From Pseudomonas maumuensis (GTDB taxonomy: Bacteria > Pseudomonadota > Gammaproteobacteria > Pseudomonadales > Pseudomonadaceae), in the NCBI RefSeq assembly GCF_019139675.1, contig NZ_CP077077.1:868001-932000 (forward strand): a stretch of DNA of 64,000 nucleotides, read 5' to 3'. Both the position numbers and the translations under genes were made by a program. The notes under the pieces were generated by a model. The model searched no databases and was not told where the DNA came from. It saw only the letters and a list, made by a program, of their open reading frames with translations. Positions within the stretch are counted from its first letter, which is position 1. Each line of letters opens with the position of its first letter. Below, in pieces: positions 30,966 through 39,379 of the stretch.

Positions 30966-31669
30966 GCGTCAATCTCCTGTTGCTCTTCGCGGATCGCCCG
31001 GGCCAGGGCATCCTCTTCGCTTTCCTCGCCATCGAACGGGGTGAGGTCGAGCGGGTCGTCGGTGCGGTTGAGTTCTTCGGGCGTCTCTTCCACCACCAGC
31101 ACGGGTACCGGCAGCGGCAGGTCGCTGTGCAGGGTGGCGGCCAGGTCGCGGTCCTGCTGGACCGACAGGCAGACATCGAGGAAGCGGTGCATCGGCGGCA
31201 GGAAGCGGTAGATGCCGCCTTCCTCATGGGCAAAGCCGAGCTGGCTCATGCGGCGCATGATCTTTTCTTCGAGCTCGTCGACGGTCTGCACTTCGGCCTG
31301 CAGGAACAGGTCGCGGTACTTGTCCAGCAGTGACGGCAGTTCGTCACGGCCGATGCTGCCACCGTCGAGCACGGCCATCGGGTCGCGCCCCTGGTCGGCG
31401 AGGTGCTCGACCAGGATGAAGGTGAACAGCGACAGGCGCTGGGCGGTCTTGTTGACCTGCGCGGCGGCTTGCTCGGGGACGAAGTAGTAGAAGCCGCGGG
31501 TATCGCACACCAGCTCGAAGCCCAGGGCCTTGAACAGGGTGCGGTACTGGTCCTGGAAGTTCGACAGCTGGGCGTACAGCTCCGGGTCGCGGCGGCTGAC
31601 GTGGAAGCCCTTGAACAGCTCGCGGAAGATCGGCGCGAGCTGGGACAGTTCGGAAAGATCAAGATGCAT
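30962..31669 (-). CDS. mksE: MksE condensin subunit
   Basis: 235 residues, the middle gene of the operon. Winged-helix-type kite-subunit sequence (FFKGFH-like segments, LGFELVCDTRGFYYFVPE, LGFAHEEGGIYRFLPPMHRFLDVCL). Its acidic C-terminus (DDPLDLTPFDGEESEEDALARAI) fits a partner-binding tail. It overlaps mksF by 11 bases and mksB by 4, so translation is coupled. In the complex MksE dimerises and binds the MksF kleisin. The call rests largely on operon order and size. Confidence 0.9.
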   Translation of the reverse strand: MHLDLSELSQLAPIFRELFKGFHVSRRDPELYAQLSNFQDQYRTLFKALGFELVCDTRGFYYFVPEQAAAQVNKTAQRLSLFTFILVEHLADQGRDPMAVLDGGSIGRDELPSLLDKYRDLFLQAEVQTVDELEEKIMRRMSQLGFAHEEGGIYRFLPPMHRFLDVCLSVQQDRDLAATLHSDLPLPVPVLVVEETPEELNRTDDPLDLTPFDGEESEEDALARAIREEQQEIDA

Positions 31670-32945
31670 GGGTGGGGCTCGCGGTGGATTCGGTCGTGGT
31701 CGCCGGCTTGTCGCGGCTGGAGGTCAGGGCGAAGGAGCGCAGGCTGACCAGGTGTTCGCGGGTGAGGTATTGCTGGCGATCGAGGCGTTCGCGGCTGAAG
31801 CGCTTCTCGCGCGACAGGCGCGAGAACCAGTACAGCAGTTCGTCGGTGGCGCCTTCAGGCTCCTGCTCCAGCAGCCAGACCATCAGGTCCGGCAACGGCA
31901 GGGCGTCTTCGCAGCGCTCGAGCATTTCCTTGACCGTGCGCGGGGCGCGGGGCAGCGGGCCCTTTTGCGTCTTGTGCGCCTTGGGGAAGCGCGCGGGCTT
32001 GGGCTCGAAGCGGGCCAAGGCGTAGACGTAGGCCTCGACCTGGCTGGCGCTGCCGAGGAAGGTGCTCTGCGGGCGGGTGAACATCGGCATGGCCGCCTGC
32101 GGCACGGCGTCGATGCCCTTCTTGCGGATCACCGACAGGGCCAGCGCGGCGCCGCGGGTCACGGCGTTGTGCCGGCGCGCTTCTTCACGCAGCGGCAGCA
32201 GCAGCTCGCGGGCGTGGCGCAAGGTCAGCTGGGCGCTGGTCTGCATCTCGAGGATGCGCGCGTGGGTGCGCAGCAGCATGTCGTCGTCGACCAGGTGGCC
32301 CAGGCGCGCCTGCTCGCCCAGCAGGCGCAGCAGCACGGTCTCGACCTTGCGCACGCCCTGCTCGAAGGCGCCGTCGGCGTTGACCAGCTGGATCATCGGC
32401 TCGACGTACTCGTCCCAAGTCGCCAGTACTTCGGCGTAGCGCTGGCGCAGGGGGATCTGGCGGTTGCTGGTCTTGGCCCGCTCGGCTACGGCCACCAGCG
32501 CCTGCTCGTCGTTGTCGAGCTTCTTCAGTACATCGCGCACGCGCATGTCGAGCAGGCGCAGCTGGCGCGCCAGGTCGTCGCTGTCGCGGTTGTCGAAGGC
32601 GTCCTGGATATGCCCGGCCAGGCGCTCCAGGTGGCGCAGGTAGGCCTCGATCTCCAGGCACAGGCCCAGCCGGTGCTCGCGGCGCAGGTAGGCGAGGAAG
32701 TCGTGGATCTGCGCGTTGAGCTCGAAACGGTTCGGGCTCTTGGCCACCGGGACCAGGATGTCCAGGCGGATCCACACATCGAGCAGCTGAGTGATGTCCT
32801 GCGGGGTGCTTTCCACCTGCTGGCGGGCCAGCTGCTGGCGCAGCTCGACCAGGCTCAGGGTGCCCTGGTCGAAGCGCTCGCACAGCGGCTCGATCAAGGC
32901 CCAGTGTTCGGCTAGGGCGCGCAGGACGCGCTTGGGTTCGATCAT
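31659..32945 (-). CDS. mksF: MksF kleisin subunit of Mks condensin
   Basis: 428 residues, first gene of the operon. N-terminal winged-helix region (MIEPKRVLRALAEHWALIEPL), helical middle (ARQLRLLDMRVRDVLKKLDNDEQALVAVAE) and a C-terminal helical/wHTH segment ending in a Thr/Ser-rich tail. Role: bridges the MksB heads and carries MksE. ATG 32945 has a weak GAG upstream. Expression of the three genes is coupled by overlaps. Confidence 0.9.
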   Translation of the reverse strand: MIEPKRVLRALAEHWALIEPLCERFDQGTLSLVELRQQLARQQVESTPQDITQLLDVWIRLDILVPVAKSPNRFELNAQIHDFLAYLRREHRLGLCLEIEAYLRHLERLAGHIQDAFDNRDSDDLARQLRLLDMRVRDVLKKLDNDEQALVAVAERAKTSNRQIPLRQRYAEVLATWDEYVEPMIQLVNADGAFEQGVRKVETVLLRLLGEQARLGHLVDDDMLLRTHARILEMQTSAQLTLRHARELLLPLREEARRHNAVTRGAALALSVIRKKGIDAVPQAAMPMFTRPQSTFLGSASQVEAYVYALARFEPKPARFPKAHKTQKGPLPRAPRTVKEMLERCEDALPLPDLMVWLLEQEPEGATDELLYWFSRLSREKRFSRERLDRQQYLTREHLVSLRSFALTSSRDKPATTTESTASPTHAS

Positions 32946-33065
32946 TGGCGGGTCGACTCGTTGCCAAATAAAAGCGGCGATTGTACTGCATCCGGGGGGG
33001 AGGATTTCACCCCTTGGTCTGTAATGGGGGATTGCCTGAGGTTTTGTGGGGTTTTCACTGGCCCT

Positions 33066-33129
33066 ATCGCTGGCAAGCCAGCTCCCACAAGGTCCGCGCT
33101 GCTTTCGTGGGAGCTGGCTTGCCAGCGAT
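33066..33129. repeat. Perfect inverted REP pair
   Basis: ATCGCTGGCAAGCCAGCTCC-type arm (33066-33088) and its exact 23-base reverse complement (33107-33129), spacer 18 bases. It lies between mksF and holD. Confidence 0.88.
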
Positions 33130-33229
33130 GAGGTCGGTACAGGCGATAAATTCCGCCAGCCTGTTGCAGCACGATCTCCCCAACGGCGTTAGAATGCCCG
33201 CCTGATTTCGCCCACCGGATACCCGCGCC

Positions 33230-34021
33230 TTGCTGATCGAGTCCCGCCGCCGCGCCTACCTGTCCGCCATGCAAGTGGTGCATTGGCTGCCGCGCGCCGA
33301 ACTGCCGTTCGCCGCGCCGTCGCGGCCAGAGCTGCTGTTGCCGGTGGCCCCGGTCGACGAGGTCGACTTCGAGGTGCGTCCGGCCGCTCCTGCAGCTGCG
33401 CCGAGCGCCACCCCGGCAGCCCCTCAGGCGCGTGCCGAGCGGCCGAAGATCGAGATCCCGCGCCCGGGCAGCGCGCCGAAAGTCGCCGCCAAGCCGGTCG
33501 AGGTCGAGGCAGAGCCTCCCGCGCCGCGCCCGGCGCCTGTGCCACCACCACGCTTCGCCCTGCAGTTGCTGCGTGCCGGCGACTGTCTGCTGCTGGTGGA
33601 ACTGGCCACCGGCCAGCCGTTCCAGAGCCGCGACCCGTCCTACCTGCTGCTCAAGGACATGCTGCGCGCCGCCGGCCTGCCGGACGCCCCGCAGATCATT
33701 GGCGAGCCGGTGCGTTGGCCGCTACTGATGCGCGGCAACATGGACCAGGGGCCGGATGCCGCCCGGGACTTCGTCCAGGGCTTTATCGCCGCGCGCCTGG
33801 AAGAGGCGCCGTGCGCCTGCCTATGGCTGATCGGCCTGCCGGCCATTCGCTTTGCCGGCCAGGCCGACGCCGAAGCCTACTACCAAGAACTCAAGGTCGA
33901 CCTGCTCGGCGATGCCTGGGCCTTGCCCGGCCTTGAACTGTTGATGGACGAGCCGCAGCGCAAGGCGGACGTCTGGAAAGCCATGCGCCAGCTGATGGCG
34001 CGCTGGAAACGCGTTGAATGA
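33230..34021 (+). CDS. holD: Probable DNA polymerase III psi subunit (cryptic HolD)
   Basis: 263 residues from TTG 33230. An N-terminal SRRRAYLSAMQVVHWLPR matches the DnaX-binding peptide of HolD (SRRDWQLQQLGITQW-like). A Pro/Ala-rich linker (about 45-105) joins it to a C-terminal globular domain (LQLLRAGDCLLLVEL ... LMDEPQRKADVWKAMRQLM). It overlaps rimI by 4 bases, as holD-rimI are paired in E. coli. The pseudomonad psi subunit is known to be longer and poorly conserved. Psi bridges the clamp loader and chi-SSB. Start at TTG is tentative; the next Met would remove the SRR peptide. Confidence 0.8.
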   Translation: MLIESRRRAYLSAMQVVHWLPRAELPFAAPSRPELLLPVAPVDEVDFEVRPAAPAAAPSATPAAPQARAERPKIEIPRPGSAPKVAAKPVEVEAEPPAPRPAPVPPPRFALQLLRAGDCLLLVELATGQPFQSRDPSYLLLKDMLRAAGLPDAPQIIGEPVRWPLLMRGNMDQGPDAARDFVQGFIAARLEEAPCACLWLIGLPAIRFAGQADAEAYYQELKVDLLGDAWALPGLELLMDEPQRKADVWKAMRQLMARWKRVE

Positions 34022-34473
34022 GTGACTCGATCAGTTTCCGCCCGGCGACCGAGGCGGATCTGGATACCCTGCTGAAGATCGAATATGCCGCCTTCAGCCA
34101 TCCCTGGACCCGCGGCATCTTCCAGGATGCGCTGAAGTCCTACGAAGTGTGGCTGATGTTCGACGGCCAGCAGCAGGTCGGCCATGGCGTGATCAACGTG
34201 ATCATCGATGAGGCGCACCTGCTCAACATCACCGTAAAGCCGGAGAACCAGGGCTGTGGCCTCGGCCTGCGCCTGCTTGAGCACTTGATGGCCCGGGCCT
34301 ACCAGCTCAATGGCCGGGAGTGTTTCCTGGAAGTGCGTGCCAGCAACCAGTCGGCGTATCGCCTGTACGAGCGCTATGGCTTCAATGAAGTCGGCCGGCG
34401 CCGTGACTACTACCCGATGGCGGGCGGGCGGGAAGATGCGCTGGTGATGGCCTGTACGTTGCTGGAAGACTGA
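34018..34473 (+). CDS. rimI: Ribosomal-protein S18 N-acetyltransferase RimI
   Basis: 151 residues, GNAT fold. Acetyl-CoA loop in VKPENQGCGLGLRLLEHLM, substrate region FSHPWTRGIF and the C-terminal SAYRLYERYGFNEVGRRRDYY. It acetylates the N-terminus of S18. ATG overlaps the holD stop (ATGA), so the genes are translationally coupled. Confidence 0.95.
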   Translation: MSDSISFRPATEADLDTLLKIEYAAFSHPWTRGIFQDALKSYEVWLMFDGQQQVGHGVINVIIDEAHLLNITVKPENQGCGLGLRLLEHLMARAYQLNGRECFLEVRASNQSAYRLYERYGFNEVGRRRDYYPMAGGREDALVMACTLLED

Positions 34474-34494
34474 TTTCGCACGCTGTCTTGTGTT

Positions 34495-34599
34495 GGGGCC
34501 GCTACGCGCCCATCGCTGGCAAGCCAGCTCCCACAGCGTGAAGGCGGCGCGGTCGGGGTGGGAGCCGGCTTGCCGGCGATAGGGCCGCATCGCGGCCCC
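34495..34599. repeat. Composite inverted REP with outer arms
   Basis: Outer GGGGCCGC ... GCGGCCCC arms enclose ATCGCTGGCAAGCCAGCTCC and GGGAGCCGGCTTGCCGGCGAT copies, between convergent rimI and the next gene. Confidence 0.75.
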
Positions 34600-34612
34600 T
34601 TGTGCAAGTAAC

Positions 34613-35776
34613 TCAGATCTCTGGGTGCTGCACTTCGACCGGTTTACGCAGGTCGCGCAAGCTGCGCGTCACCGTTCCGGTATTGCACTTGGCTGCCGCC
34701 TGCTCCGGGGTCATCTCGCGGATGGTGCGGTAGAACAGTTCGCAGGTCTGCTTCTTCTGGGTTACCTGCCACTTGCTGGTGCAGGCTTCCAGGGTGAGCT
34801 TGGCATCAGCCTGCGGGTTGCGCCCGATGCCGGCCTGCCAGCAGGCGGCGGAGAGGTCCTGGCCCATCATCTTCAGGCCCGCGGCGTCGGCCTTGTCCTG
34901 GTCGCCGTCGTAGCTTTTCGGGTCGGCGGCGTACCAGATCGCGCTCGGGTGGTTGGCGCCGAGCACGGGCACCTTGGCGCTGTTGGGCTCGGGGCTGATG
35001 CTCACCAGGCCGAGCACGTTGACCTTCGGCCCATACTGCTGCTGGATCCAGGCCCGTACCGGCGCGCCGAACGCGACCATCGGCAAGGCGCCTTTGCCGT
35101 CGTGGGTCAGGGCCACTTCCTTGACCATGCGCACCTGGTAGTCGTTGAAGTAGCTGTAGACCCCTTCCAGGTCCTTGCCGGCGCTGGCCGGCGCGGCGAT
35201 CGGGGCGATGTCGACGATGGTCTGGTAGGCCGGGGTCTGGGTCGCCTCGACACCATTGAAGGTCAGAAGCTGCGCCCAACGGTCGGTGGTGTTGGACTTC
35301 AGGTAGTCCTGGTAGCGGGTCAGCGAGTAGTCCGGCGGGAAGTGCAGCAGCTCGATGCTGCGGCGGTTCTCCAGGGCCATGCCCAGGGGCAGGAACAGGT
35401 ACCAGCTGTAGTCCCAGCCGCCTTTCTGGTTGAGGCGGGTGGCGCCCTGGTAGGCCAGCTCGCCGCTGTCGAGCAGCTTGCGCAAGGGTTCGGCGTAGCT
35501 CGCCGGTACGTCGCTGATGCTGGCGTGCAGCTTGTCGTTGTCGCGGTGTACCGTGACCTTGGCATTGGCATAGCCGTCGCGCTGCACGCTCTGGGTGAGG
35601 TAGTGCTCGACGGTCTGTTCGAGTGTCCAGTCGCGGTAGCAGATCACGTTGCAGTTGTTGGGGTAGGCGAACAGCCGGGTGACCCGCTGGGCATCGCCCA
35701 GGTCGATCTGCGCGTCGGCCATGGCCAGGCCGCTGAAGGCGAGGGCGGCCAGGCCCGATACAGCAATCTTGTGCAT
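34613..35776 (-). CDS. Secreted protein of unknown function (387 aa)
   Basis: 387 residues with signal peptide (MHKIAVSGLAALAFSGLAMA). Six Cys residues in the mature part, including a pair in NNCNVICYRD and another in ACWQAGIG. No recognised catalytic motif. The region AVELHF-like aromatic/beta segments and a C-terminal helix (EMTPEQAAAKCN) suggest a folded periplasmic enzyme or binding protein. ATG 35776 has a weak AAGGAGTTAA upstream on the minus strand. Divergent from the M15 gene by 65 bases. I do not recognise the family. Confidence 0.75.
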   Translation of the reverse strand: MHKIAVSGLAALAFSGLAMADAQIDLGDAQRVTRLFAYPNNCNVICYRDWTLEQTVEHYLTQSVQRDGYANAKVTVHRDNDKLHASISDVPASYAEPLRKLLDSGELAYQGATRLNQKGGWDYSWYLFLPLGMALENRRSIELLHFPPDYSLTRYQDYLKSNTTDRWAQLLTFNGVEATQTPAYQTIVDIAPIAAPASAGKDLEGVYSYFNDYQVRMVKEVALTHDGKGALPMVAFGAPVRAWIQQQYGPKVNVLGLVSISPEPNSAKVPVLGANHPSAIWYAADPKSYDGDQDKADAAGLKMMGQDLSAACWQAGIGRNPQADAKLTLEACTSKWQVTQKKQTCELFYRTIREMTPEQAAAKCNTGTVTRSLRDLRKPVEVQHPEI

Positions 35777-35841
35777 GCTTAACTCCTTGTCAGTGGCCGC
35801 CAGGACGGCGGACCGCCCATGGTGGATGAAGAGGTGGGGGA

Positions 35842-36426
35842 ATGAAAAGCGCCAGGATATGGCTATTGGCTAGCGCGCTGATCGGGCTGGGTGCGGTGCA
35901 GGCCGATGAACGCGATGTGTGGATGTTCGCCCAGTGGGCCGGGGATCACGAGAACCGCAGGTTTCGTGAAATGCTGGTGGACGCCCGGCTGTATGGCGTG
36001 GTGCCGATCCATCAGTTGCTGCGTTCGGCCTCGGATTGGCGCCTGTGCAAGGCTTCACCCTTTGCGGTGCCGCCGGCGAGCCACTGGCCGGCGGTGCGTT
36101 CGACCCTGGCATTGATCAAGACCCTCGACCAGCAGGGCATCCTGCGTCAGTTCGAAGTGGTGTCGGCCTACCGTGATCCCCGTCTCAATGCCTGTGCCGG
36201 CGGTGCGCCGAGCAGTGCGCACATGCGCGCCTTCGCCGTCGACCTGCTGCTGCCACCCTGGGCCGACCCGAACCCGCTGTGCCGCTTCTGGCAGCAGCAC
36301 GGCCAGGCCTGGAACATGGGGCTTGGCCGTTACCCCTCGGGGCGTATCCATATCGACACGGCCGGTTATCGCACCTGGGGCGGTGACGGCGGGGCCGGGT
36401 CGTCGTTCTGCAGCAAGCCCAGGTGA
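35842..36426 (+). CDS. Peptidase M15-family (DD-peptidase-like) periplasmic protein
   Basis: 194 residues with N-terminal signal peptide (MKSARIWLLASALIGLGAVQA). Zinc-site motifs SSAHMRAFAVDL (HxxxxxxD) and GRIHIDT match M15 D-Ala-D-Ala carboxypeptidase-type metalloenzymes (Peptidase_M15_3). It likely trims peptidoglycan stems. The C-terminus overlaps the convergent LysR gene by 61 bases. ATG 35842 is a good start, directly before the signal peptide. Confidence 0.8.
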   Translation: MKSARIWLLASALIGLGAVQADERDVWMFAQWAGDHENRRFREMLVDARLYGVVPIHQLLRSASDWRLCKASPFAVPPASHWPAVRSTLALIKTLDQQGILRQFEVVSAYRDPRLNACAGGAPSSAHMRAFAVDLLLPPWADPNPLCRFWQQHGQAWNMGLGRYPSGRIHIDTAGYRTWGGDGGAGSSFCSKPR

Positions 36427-37271
36427 GCCAGGCAGGCCCGGCACTCGTCGCCGACCCACTGCGCGAAGCGCTGGCGCTTGCTGCCGTCGTCCAGCGGCTG
36501 CGGGCTGAGCAGGTGGTAGCCGGAGCCATCGCGCAGGAAGCTGTACGGCGCCTGTAGCTGGCCATTGTCCAGTTCGTCGCGAACCATCAGCGCCGAGGCG
36601 ATGGCCAGCCCCATGCCCGCGCTGGCGGCCTGGATCGACAAGTAGAAGTGCTCGAAGTCGCTGCGCGCCGTGTGCCGGATGCCTTGGCCGCTCAGGCGTA
36701 GCCAGGTGGCCCAGGCATCGGGGCGGGTGGCGCTGTGCAGCAGGCGTTGGCCCTTGAGGTCTGGCCTTGCGACCGGGCCGATCCACTCATCGCAGATCTT
36801 CAGGCTGTGCAGCTGGCGATCCCAATGGAAGTCATCGCGGCGCAGTGCCAGGTCGATGCGGCCACGGGCGAAGTCCACCGGCCCGCCGGCCGCCACCAGG
36901 TGCAGCTGCAGGTCGGGGTGTGCGGCGTGAAAGCGCGGCAGGCGCGGGATCAGCCAGCGCATGGCGATGGTCGGCTCGCAGGAGACCACCAGTACGTTGT
37001 CTTCAGGCTGCTGTTGCAGGCGCTGCACGGCGCCCTCCAATTGCTCGAAGATCGACTGGGTGGTGCTGTGCAGCTCGCGACCGGCGGGGGTGAGAAAGAT
37101 TGCCCGGTTGCGCCGTTCGAACAGTGCCACGCCGAGGCTTTCCTCGAGCAGGCGCACCTGGCGGCTGACGGCGCCGTGGGTGACATGCAGATGCTCGGCG
37201 GCGCGTACGAAGCTTTCAGTGCGGGCGGCGATGTCGAAGTAGCGAAAGGCGGTGAGGGGAGGCAGTTTCAT
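36366..37271 (-). CDS. LysR-family transcriptional regulator (GcvA-like)
   Basis: 301 residues. The N-terminal wHTH (MKLPPLTAFRYFDIAARTESFVRAAEHLHVTHGAVSRQ) is typical of the GcvA/AmpR group, and the C-terminal effector-binding domain follows. It is divergent from the LysE-type exporter (144 bases between starts), the classical layout where the LysR protein controls the exporter in response to an amino acid. Ligand not readable from sequence. Confidence 0.92.
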   Translation of the reverse strand: MKLPPLTAFRYFDIAARTESFVRAAEHLHVTHGAVSRQVRLLEESLGVALFERRNRAIFLTPAGRELHSTTQSIFEQLEGAVQRLQQQPEDNVLVVSCEPTIAMRWLIPRLPRFHAAHPDLQLHLVAAGGPVDFARGRIDLALRRDDFHWDRQLHSLKICDEWIGPVARPDLKGQRLLHSATRPDAWATWLRLSGQGIRHTARSDFEHFYLSIQAASAGMGLAIASALMVRDELDNGQLQAPYSFLRDGSGYHLLSPQPLDDGSKRQRFAQWVGDECRACLAHLGLLQNDDPAPPSPPQVR

Positions 37272-37414
37272 GTTCTGGCCTGTTCTGGCCCCGTCGCTCG
37301 ATAAAGATGTGTGAGTAAAAATAGCAGATAAGGCTGACGATAAATCGATTTTTAGCTGTAGCTGGCACCAGGATAATTCGATCTTCCGTGAATTTTCATC
37401 GAGGATCGCTGTTT

Positions 37415-38029
37415 GTGAACGAACTCATCGCCGTTGCCCTTTTCACTATCCTGGCCGTCATCAGTCCTGGTGCCGACTTCGCCATGGTCACCCGCAGCAG
37501 TTATGCGCAAGGCCGCAAAGCTGGCCTTGCTGCCGCGGCAGGCATCGCCCTGGGCGTGCAAGTGCATGTGCTGTACACCGTGCTCGGCATTGCCGTGATC
37601 ATCAGCCAGAGCCCCACCCTGTTCCTGGCCATGAAGGTGGTAGGGGCGGGCTACTTGGTGTACCTGGGCTACAAGTCGCTGACCAACACCACGCGCATCC
37701 GTCTCGACGATCTGGCGCCTAGCGCGTCCAGCGTGGCGAGCGCGTTGCGCACGGGCTTTCTGACCAATGCGCTGAATCCCAAGACCATGCTGTTCGTGGT
37801 CAGCGCCTATACCCAGGTAGTGCGGCCGGGCAGCCCGCTGGCGCTGGACTTCGCCTATGGCGCGTTCATGTCGTTTGCCCATTGGGTGTGGTTCAGCCTG
37901 GTGGCGGTGTTCTTTTCCAGTGCGCGATTGCGTGCGGCGATGATCGAGCGCCAGCGCACGGTTGACCGGGTAATCGGGGTGGCTTTGATCGGCCTGGGGC
38001 TGGCCGTGGTGGTGGCGGGAGTGAAGTAA
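37415..38029 (+). CDS. LysE/RhtB-family amino-acid exporter
   Basis: 204 residues, six predicted membrane helices. NELIAVALFTILAVISPGADFAMVTRSS is the LysE/RhtB signature N-terminus, followed by GVQVHVLYTVLGI and LTNALNPKTMLFVVS. GTG 37415 is used: GAGGA lies 9 bases upstream and the family begins here; a GTG at 37388 is the alternative. Cargo probably an amino acid or derivative, judged by family and the divergent LysR gene. Confidence 0.9.
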   Translation: MNELIAVALFTILAVISPGADFAMVTRSSYAQGRKAGLAAAAGIALGVQVHVLYTVLGIAVIISQSPTLFLAMKVVGAGYLVYLGYKSLTNTTRIRLDDLAPSASSVASALRTGFLTNALNPKTMLFVVSAYTQVVRPGSPLALDFAYGAFMSFAHWVWFSLVAVFFSSARLRAAMIERQRTVDRVIGVALIGLGLAVVVAGVK

Positions 38030-38046
38030 CGTTTTCGCGGGCAAAG

Positions 38047-38078
38047 AAAAAGGGCTTATCTTTCGATAAGCCCTTTTA
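38047..38078. terminator. Bidirectional terminator (exporter and tRNA-Met)
   Basis: AAAAGGGCTTATC (38048-38060) pairs with GATAAGCCCTTTT (38065-38077). T- and A-runs on both sides serve the exporter (+) and the tRNA (-). Confidence 0.92.
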
Positions 38079-38083
38079 GAAGG

Positions 38084-38160
38084 TGGTGGCTACACAGGGA
38101 CTTGAACCCCGGACCCCAGCATTATGAATGCTATGCTCTAACCAACTGAGCTATGTAGCC
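38084..38160 (-). tRNA. tRNA-Met(CAT), elongator type
   Basis: 77-base cloverleaf on the minus strand: acceptor GGCTACA/TGTAGCC, D-arm AGCTCAGTTGGTTAGAGC, anticodon loop TTCATAA with CAT, T-arm GGGGTTCAAGTCCC. CCA is encoded (38084-38086). The A discriminator and base-paired acceptor end suggest elongator rather than initiator Met-tRNA. Confidence 0.95.
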
Positions 38161-38256
38161 AACTTGGCGCGCATTATTAGCTCGAATCGCGATCCTGTCA
38201 ACAACGTTTTCAAAAAAATTTTCCAACCTTTCAAAAGCTTAGCCGGGAAGGGCGCC

Positions 38257-39189
38257 TCAGCGCACGATCAGCCAGTGGCCGAGCAGGTCGTGCAGGCGCA
38301 ATTGCTGATCGGCGGCCAGGCGCTCGAGGCTCTGCGCCGGGTGGTCGAGGTCGAAATCGCCGCTGACCCGCTGATAGGTCGCTTGTTCGTTCATCATCCA
38401 GACACGCTGGCCACGATAGTCGGCCAGGCGCTCCAATACTTCGCCCAACGGCAAATTCCGGGCCTTCAACTGACCGTTGCGCCAGGCGTCGACCAGTTTG
38501 GTGTCGATCTTCTCGACGGAATTAATGCGCGATTCACTGAACGTCACCCGTTCGCCGGCATTCACCAGGCGCTGGTCGCCACCCTGCAGGACTGCGGCCT
38601 TGCCGTTGAGCACCACCAGTTCGTCATGGTCGGCATGGCGGGCGATCTGCAGGCGGGTGCCGAACACTTGGATCCGGGTGTCATCGACCTGCACCTCCAT
38701 GGCCCGGCCATCGAGCATCACCTCCAGGTAGATCTGGCCCTGCACCAGATGCAGTTGGCGGGTGCGGCCACGCAGGTCGACATTCATCGCGCTGGCGCTG
38801 TCCAGGTGCAGGGTCGAGCCGTCGGCCAGGCGCACGCTACGGCGTTCGCCGCTGTCGGTGTGCAGTTCGCTGCCCAGCCGTTGCATCAGCGGCCAGTAGA
38901 TCCAGGCCAGTGCTGCCACCAGTACAAGGAACAGCAGCGCCAGGCACAGCCCGGCACGGCTGTGCCGCACCTTGGCGACCCGTGGTCGTGGTCGGGCCGC
39001 CGGGACCTGCAACTGCTGCCAGTAAGCTTCGAGCTGAGCATAGGCCCTGGCGTTGAGCGGGTCCTGGCACCAGTTGGCGAACGCCTGGCGCAACGCTTCG
39101 TCGCAACCGGGCTGGCGCAGGCGGGAGAACCAGTCCAGGGCTTCCTGCTCAGGGTCGGGCTGAGGTTGCAGGGCGGGCATCGGGCTCAT
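38257..39189 (-). CDS. FecR-family anti-sigma factor (orphan)
   Basis: 310 residues. DUF4880 N-domain (DPEQEALDWFSRLRQPGCDEALRQAF), one membrane helix (AGLCLALLFLVLVAALAWIYW), then the periplasmic FecR domain (SGERRSVRLADGSTLHLDSAS) and a C-terminal STN-like segment (LPLGEVLERLADYRGQR). FecR proteins receive a signal from a TonB-dependent receptor and control a FecI sigma. No fecI lies next to it, and the pair at 45649-47107 is separate. ATG 39189 (MSPMPALQ) or ATG 39180 are equally plausible. A Fur-like box lies upstream at 39261. Confidence 0.88.
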   Translation of the reverse strand: MSPMPALQPQPDPEQEALDWFSRLRQPGCDEALRQAFANWCQDPLNARAYAQLEAYWQQLQVPAARPRPRVAKVRHSRAGLCLALLFLVLVAALAWIYWPLMQRLGSELHTDSGERRSVRLADGSTLHLDSASAMNVDLRGRTRQLHLVQGQIYLEVMLDGRAMEVQVDDTRIQVFGTRLQIARHADHDELVVLNGKAAVLQGGDQRLVNAGERVTFSESRINSVEKIDTKLVDAWRNGQLKARNLPLGEVLERLADYRGQRVWMMNEQATYQRVSGDFDLDHPAQSLERLAADQQLRLHDLLGHWLIVR

Positions 39190-39260
39190 GGGGCGGGCTA
39201 CTCGCAAGGGCGGGCGGTTTCGCCCAGCGTTCAAGGAGGAAGATGGTCTGGGATGCTAAA

Positions 39261-39279
39261 TATATTGAGAACCATTTAC
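39261..39279. promoter_or_regulatory. Fur-box-like site between fecR and Fsr-like gene
   Basis: TATATTGAGAACCATTTAC matches 13 of 19 consensus Fur-box bases. The core TTGAGAACCATTTAC is near-identical to the element upstream of fecI (TTGAGAACTATTAAC). It could control either divergent gene; 72 bases from fecR, 101 from the MFS gene. Confidence 0.5.
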
Positions 39280-39379
39280 AAGTACGTTGCGTCGGGTGCT
39301 CCACTGGGAAATAAAAAGGTAGCTTCGTATCTATTTGTTTCACGATAATCGGATCCCAACCCGCGGACGGATACCAGTC

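Noticed and set aside
28134..32945. Wadjet (MksBEFG/JetABCD) anti-plasmid system
   Set aside because: No JetD/MksG-like TOPRIM gene on either side.
39243..39314. 23-codon frame with AAGGAGGA just upstream, between fecR and the Fsr-like gene
   Set aside because: Spacing of 2-3 bases is too short for initiation and the Fur-like element lies within it. Probably chance.
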